The notes under the pieces were generated by a model that saw only the letters and a program-made list of their open reading frames with translations, did no database searches and was not told the DNA's origin. Both the position numbers and the translations under genes were made by a program. DNA of 7,207 nt from the NCBI GenBank assembly GCA_040081555.1, contig JBEBGG010000166.1, positions 1-7,207 of the forward strand, given 5' to 3'. Source of the stretch: CADEEX01 sp040081555. GTDB lineage: Bacteria; Acidobacteriota; Vicinamibacteria; Vicinamibacterales; CAVVIG01. Below are positions 4,980-7,207 of the stretch, one piece after another. How positions within the stretch are numbered: the stretch's first letter is position 1; every line of letters begins with the position of its first letter.

Positions 4980-5612
4980 CTATTCCAGTTTCAGGCTCTG
5001 CCAGAGATACCACGACGCGACGGAACGGTACGGCTTCCAGACCTCGCCGATCCTGTGCAGCGTCTTGGGCTCAGGCCGTTTCCGCAGCTTGTAGAGACGC
5101 TGGACGGCGTTGACGATCCCGAGATCGCCGACGGGAAGCACGTCGGGCCGATGCAGGCGGAACATGAGAAACATCTCCGCGGTCCAGCGACCGAATCCCT
5201 TCACGGCCGTCAAACGCTCAATCACGGCTTCATCGTCAAGCGCGTCGAGTTCTTCTGGCGCGAGACGCCCATCGAGCATCCGGGCCGAGAGGTCGCGGAA
5301 GTAGCTCACCTTCTGGCCGCTCAACCCGACGCCCCGCAGCGCCTGATCGTCCAAGGCTGCGATACGGGCGGCGGTCGGTGTCTGGTCTGGAAAGAGCGCC
5401 ACAAAGCGTCCGAAGATCGTGGCCGCGGCCTTGGTCGACAACTGCTGACTGACGATCGATGCACAGAGGGCCGACAGATGATCGCCGTGCTGAGCCCCGG
5501 CAATCCGGCACGGGCCGATGCGCTTGATCACCGCCCCGAGCACCGGGTCGCGGCGCATCAGCGCGCGGCGAGCCGCGGCATATTGTGGTGGCGTCAGAGA
5601 CCTGGGCGGCAT
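4980..5612 (-). CDS. 3-methyladenine DNA glycosylase, AlkA-like (HhH-GPD superfamily)
   Basis: A 210-residue base-excision repair enzyme expected to remove alkylated purines such as 3-methyladenine from DNA. The N-terminal ICSQQL-type segment appears as HLSALCASIVSQQLSTKAA (45-63). The helix-hairpin-helix is LTAVKGFGRWTAEMF (about 134-148), and the catalytic Asp is Asp163 in PVGDLGIVNA. The position that carries the lyase lysine in bifunctional relatives is Trp143, so a monofunctional glycosylase is predicted. No C-terminal Fe-S cysteine cluster of the MutY/Nth type is present. I chose ATG 5612, ten bases after the stop of the upstream SIMPL gene, rather than the frame's first start at 5714, whose added Arg-rich stretch is a shadow of that gene. 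There is no clear ribosome site, so translation is probably coupled to the SIMPL gene in a two-gene operon. Confidence 0.9.
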   Translation of the reverse strand: MPPRSLTPPQYAAARRALMRRDPVLGAVIKRIGPCRIAGAQHGDHLSALCASIVSQQLSTKAAATIFGRFVALFPDQTPTAARIAALDDQALRGVGLSGQKVSYFRDLSARMLDGRLAPEELDALDDEAVIERLTAVKGFGRWTAEMFLMFRLHRPDVLPVGDLGIVNAVQRLYKLRKRPEPKTLHRIGEVWKPYRSVASWYLWQSLKLE

Positions 5613-5622
5613 CGGCGAAAGG

Positions 5623-6330
5623 CTACTTAATCGCCACGGTGAGCGTGACCTGCGCCCGAATCTCGACCTCGCCCGCCGCAATCGGCGTCTCCATGGCCAC
5701 ATCGGCGCCGGCACGCATCATCGACTGTCCCTGTAGCAGCGGACCCCTGTATTGCCGAGGGCCATCATCGATGCGAAGGATGCGATCGACCGTACGGCCG
5801 GCGCCAGCGGCGAGGGCGTCGGCGCGACCACGGGCGTCAGTGACGGCCAGGCGCAGAGCCTCGCGCTCCGCCCCAGCTCGATCTTTCACCTCGAACCGGA
5901 CGCTAGACACAGATGTCGCCCCGGCCTGCACCGTCAGGTCAAGGATCTCGCCGACGCGGTCGATGGCATCGAGCCGAATCTCGACACCATTACGCGCCAC
6001 ATACTCGCGCGGCGTGCGGCGTCCGCCTGCGAAGTCGAACTCCTGCTGAATGTTGTAGCCGGTGGTGCGAACAGCGTCCTTCGCGAGACCCGCACCGGTC
6101 AGCCGGAGCTGCACGGCTGCCATGGCCGTGGCGTTCTGCTGCTGTGCGTCGCGCGGCGCCTTGGCGCGCGTCTCGACGGCGACGGCGACAAACGCCTGAT
6201 CCGGCGCTCGCTTCACGCTCGCCTCGCCCGACGTCACGATCGTCGGCACAGACAGCATCGCATCCTGTGCGACCGCCGGCACCACCATGGCCACTACGAA
6301 GACGGCTGTTCCAAGAACCTGATAACGCAT
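5623..6330 (-). CDS. SIMPL-domain (DUF541/YggE-like) exported protein
   Basis: A 235-residue secreted or periplasmic protein of the SIMPL family. Relatives include E. coli YggE, linked to oxidative stress tolerance, and BP26 of Brucella; the molecular function is not settled. Residues 1-21 form a signal peptide (MRYQVLGTAVFVVAMVVPAVA) with predicted cleavage at AVA-QD. The mature part starts with VPTIVTSGEASVKRAPDQAF, the typical 'G.a.v...PD.a.v...v' opening of the family. It continues through an alpha/beta region with TTGYNIQQEF at about 90-99 and ends in a typical beta-strand, EVEIRAQVTLTVAIK. ATG 6330 is preceded at five bases by a strong GGGAGGT ribosome site (6336-6342), the best in the window. 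It is followed ten bases later by the AlkA-like gene; the pairing of an envelope stress protein with alkylation repair may be incidental. Confidence 0.9.
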   Translation of the reverse strand: MRYQVLGTAVFVVAMVVPAVAQDAMLSVPTIVTSGEASVKRAPDQAFVAVAVETRAKAPRDAQQQNATAMAAVQLRLTGAGLAKDAVRTTGYNIQQEFDFAGGRRTPREYVARNGVEIRLDAIDRVGEILDLTVQAGATSVSSVRFEVKDRAGAEREALRLAVTDARGRADALAAGAGRTVDRILRIDDGPRQYRGPLLQGQSMMRAGADVAMETPIAAGEVEIRAQVTLTVAIK

Positions 6331-6541
6331 AGGCGACCTCCCAATGAGCTACGTCATACTATCTGGTGACGATGTCGTCCCCACTCTCAGGAACAACCGT
6401 GGTCGACCAAACGCGAGTACGATCACGGCCTCTCTGCGCCGCGCCGCCAGCCCTTGGCCAACACGCCGACACGCTGCTGGCTCGCGATCTCAGATTATCG
6501 CCGCCCGAGAGAGCGGCGCTTCGCGCGGAAGGTGTCATCTG
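6331..6541. other. Divergent intergenic region
   Basis: These 211 bp separate the SIMPL gene (minus) from the unknown plus-strand gene and should contain both promoters. Apart from the ribosome sites at each end I see no convincing promoter hexamers, only a 5-bp GCCGC/GCGGC inverted repeat at 6500-6517. Frames crossing it on both strands lack coding character. Confidence 0.5.
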
Positions 6542-6967
6542 ATGGAAACGTCTGTTGTCAGGAAACGAATCAACGAGTCGATCGACCTCGCTCGGCGGGA
6601 AATGGCCGAGCGCCGGACTCGCAGCGACCAGGCCACAAAGGAGTACGCCGCTTTCTTGAGCGACGTGGCCATCCCGCTGTTCCGCCAGGTGGCGACTTCG
6701 CTCAAGGCGGCCAACTTCTCGTTCAGCGTCTTCACGCCAAGCGGTGCCGTTCGCCTGATGTCCGACAAGGTCTCCGAAGACTTCATCGAATTGACACTCT
6801 CGACGACGGGCGAACGCCCAGTCGTGATGGTCCACACCAGCCGCTCGCGCGGACGGCGCGTGATCGAATCAGAATCGCCGATTCAGAGCGACACCGTTGG
6901 CGACATCACCGATACGCAGCTACTGGATGTCGTGGCGGAGCAACTGCGGCCGTTCGTTGAACGATAG
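6542..6967 (+). CDS. Protein of unknown function (141 residues)
   Basis: I do not recognise this protein. From ATG 6542 it is 141 residues, soluble, without signal peptide or membrane segment. Residues 1-55 are highly charged and probably helical (RKRINESIDLARREMAERR, possibly coiled coil), including SDVAIPLFRQVATSLKAANF. Residues about 58-112 look like alternating beta-strands (FSFSVFTPSGAV, DFIELTLSTTG, RPVVMVHTSRS, RRVIESES), and 124-141 form a closing helix (TQLLDVVAEQLRPFVER). The start is supported by a GGAAGGTG ribosome site at 6527-6534. The same frame is open back to 6344, but that stretch has no coding character. The layout, helix then a small beta-sheet, could be a small binding or regulatory module, but nothing catalytic is visible. 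It is transcribed toward a convergent partial gene 24 bp away. Confidence 0.75.
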   Translation: METSVVRKRINESIDLARREMAERRTRSDQATKEYAAFLSDVAIPLFRQVATSLKAANFSFSVFTPSGAVRLMSDKVSEDFIELTLSTTGERPVVMVHTSRSRGRRVIESESPIQSDTVGDITDTQLLDVVAEQLRPFVER

Positions 6968-6981
6968 ATTCGGTGACGCAC

Positions 6982-7001
6982 CCGCGGCGAGCTAGCCGCG
7001 G
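6982..7001. terminator. Perfect 7-bp GC hairpin between convergent genes
   Basis: CCGCGGC-GAGCTA-GCCGCGG is a perfect 7-bp stem with a 6-base loop. It starts 15 bp after the stop of the unknown plus-strand gene, and its loop contains the stop codon of the minus-strand partial gene. It is a plausible shared transcription end signal, but neither side has a T-run, so it could instead protect 3' ends. Confidence 0.4.
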
Positions 7002-7207
7002 CGGTTCGGATGCCCAAGGCCCGTAAGGAGCCCGTCAGCGATGAGGTAGGCGGACTCCGGGGTATTGATCAGCAGTTCGCGCGTGCCTTGCGCTGACGGC
7101 GCACCCGAAGTCTCGACCACGACACCAACGAGCACTTGCGAGAGCGCCATTTGCGTCTTCTGGCGCTGCGCCGAGGAATAGAGTCCCAAGAGATCGTCCA
7201 GGACACC
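6992..7207 (-). CDS. C-terminal 71 residues of an unrecognised protein (5' end outside window)
   Basis: The minus-strand frame is open from the right edge to a TAG at 6994-6992, ending in GLGHPNRRG. A TTG at 7189 could be called as a start, but the frame continues without a stop to the edge (GVLDDLLG...), so a longer protein is more likely. Readable segments are a helix-like LLGLYSSAQRQKTQMALSQ, a strand-like VLVGVVVETSG, and ELLINTPESAYLIADGLL. I cannot assign a family from this fragment. Its stop lies in the loop of the hairpin shared with the convergent gene. Confidence 0.6.
   Translation of the reverse strand, partial: GVLDDLLGLYSSAQRQKTQMALSQVLVGVVVETSGAPSAQGTRELLINTPESAYLIADGLLTGLGHPNRRG

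Noticed and set aside
4292..5113. 273-codon plus-strand frame overlapping the ICMT gene
   Set aside because: It lies out of frame with a clear membrane methyltransferase and has an Arg/His/Ala-rich shadow composition.
5613..5714. 34-residue Arg-rich extension of the AlkA-like protein
   Set aside because: It lies out of frame within the SIMPL gene's conserved C-terminal strand; AlkA-type proteins do not have such a leader.
5752..6369. 205-codon plus-strand frame opposite the SIMPL gene
   Set aside because: Antisense shadow of a gene with a signal peptide, strong ribosome site and family motifs.
6344..6541. Upstream extension of the unknown plus-strand protein to ATG 6344
   Set aside because: The added residues are Arg/Ser/Ala-rich without pattern and the strong ribosome site is directly before ATG 6542.

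Overview
The window is high-GC bacterial DNA, densely coding, with nine protein genes (two cut by the window edges) and no RNA gene, CRISPR array or insertion sequence that I can see. Base composition, gene set and the style of the short intergenic palindromes suggest a soil or environmental bacterium of the Acidobacteriota type (possibly Vicinamibacteria-like). This placement is an inference from general familiarity, not proven by any marker gene here.

Left two thirds (1-4226, all on the minus strand, read right to left): a sulfur operon. Its order is a CysM-type cysteine synthase, a JAMM/Mov34 metalloprotease of the Mec type, a CysO-type ubiquitin-like sulfur carrier, a MoeZ-type E1-like adenylyltransferase fused to rhodanese, an Rrf2/IscR-type regulator and an IscS cysteine desulfurase (3' part outside the window). 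The first four match, component by component, the thiocarboxylate-dependent cysteine pathway known from Mycobacterium tuberculosis. There MoeZ activates and sulfurates the CysO C-terminus, CysM joins CysO-COSH to an activated serine, and Mec cuts cysteine off the adduct. Here the pathway is physically joined to an iron-sulfur-type regulator and the desulfurase that would consume cysteine and mobilise its sulfur.

The most interesting detail is that the CysO-like protein does not end in Gly-Gly. It carries two extra residues (GG-Ser-Arg), so it should need C-terminal trimming before activation. The overlapping upstream JAMM gene is the obvious candidate protease, which would then do two jobs. 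The operon also holds two palindromic, repeat-like intergenic insertions (757-796 and 2495-2571) and a perfect 9-bp inverted repeat just upstream of the Rrf2 gene.

Middle (4227-4979): a short divergent promoter region, then a plus-strand membrane methyltransferase of the isoprenylcysteine carboxyl methyltransferase (ICMT) family. Right (4980-6330, minus strand): a SIMPL/DUF541 exported protein followed by a tightly spaced AlkA-like 3-methyladenine DNA glycosylase. Far right: a 211-bp divergent intergenic region, a 141-residue plus-strand protein of unknown function, a hairpin between convergent genes, and the C-terminal end of an unrecognised minus-strand protein running off the window.
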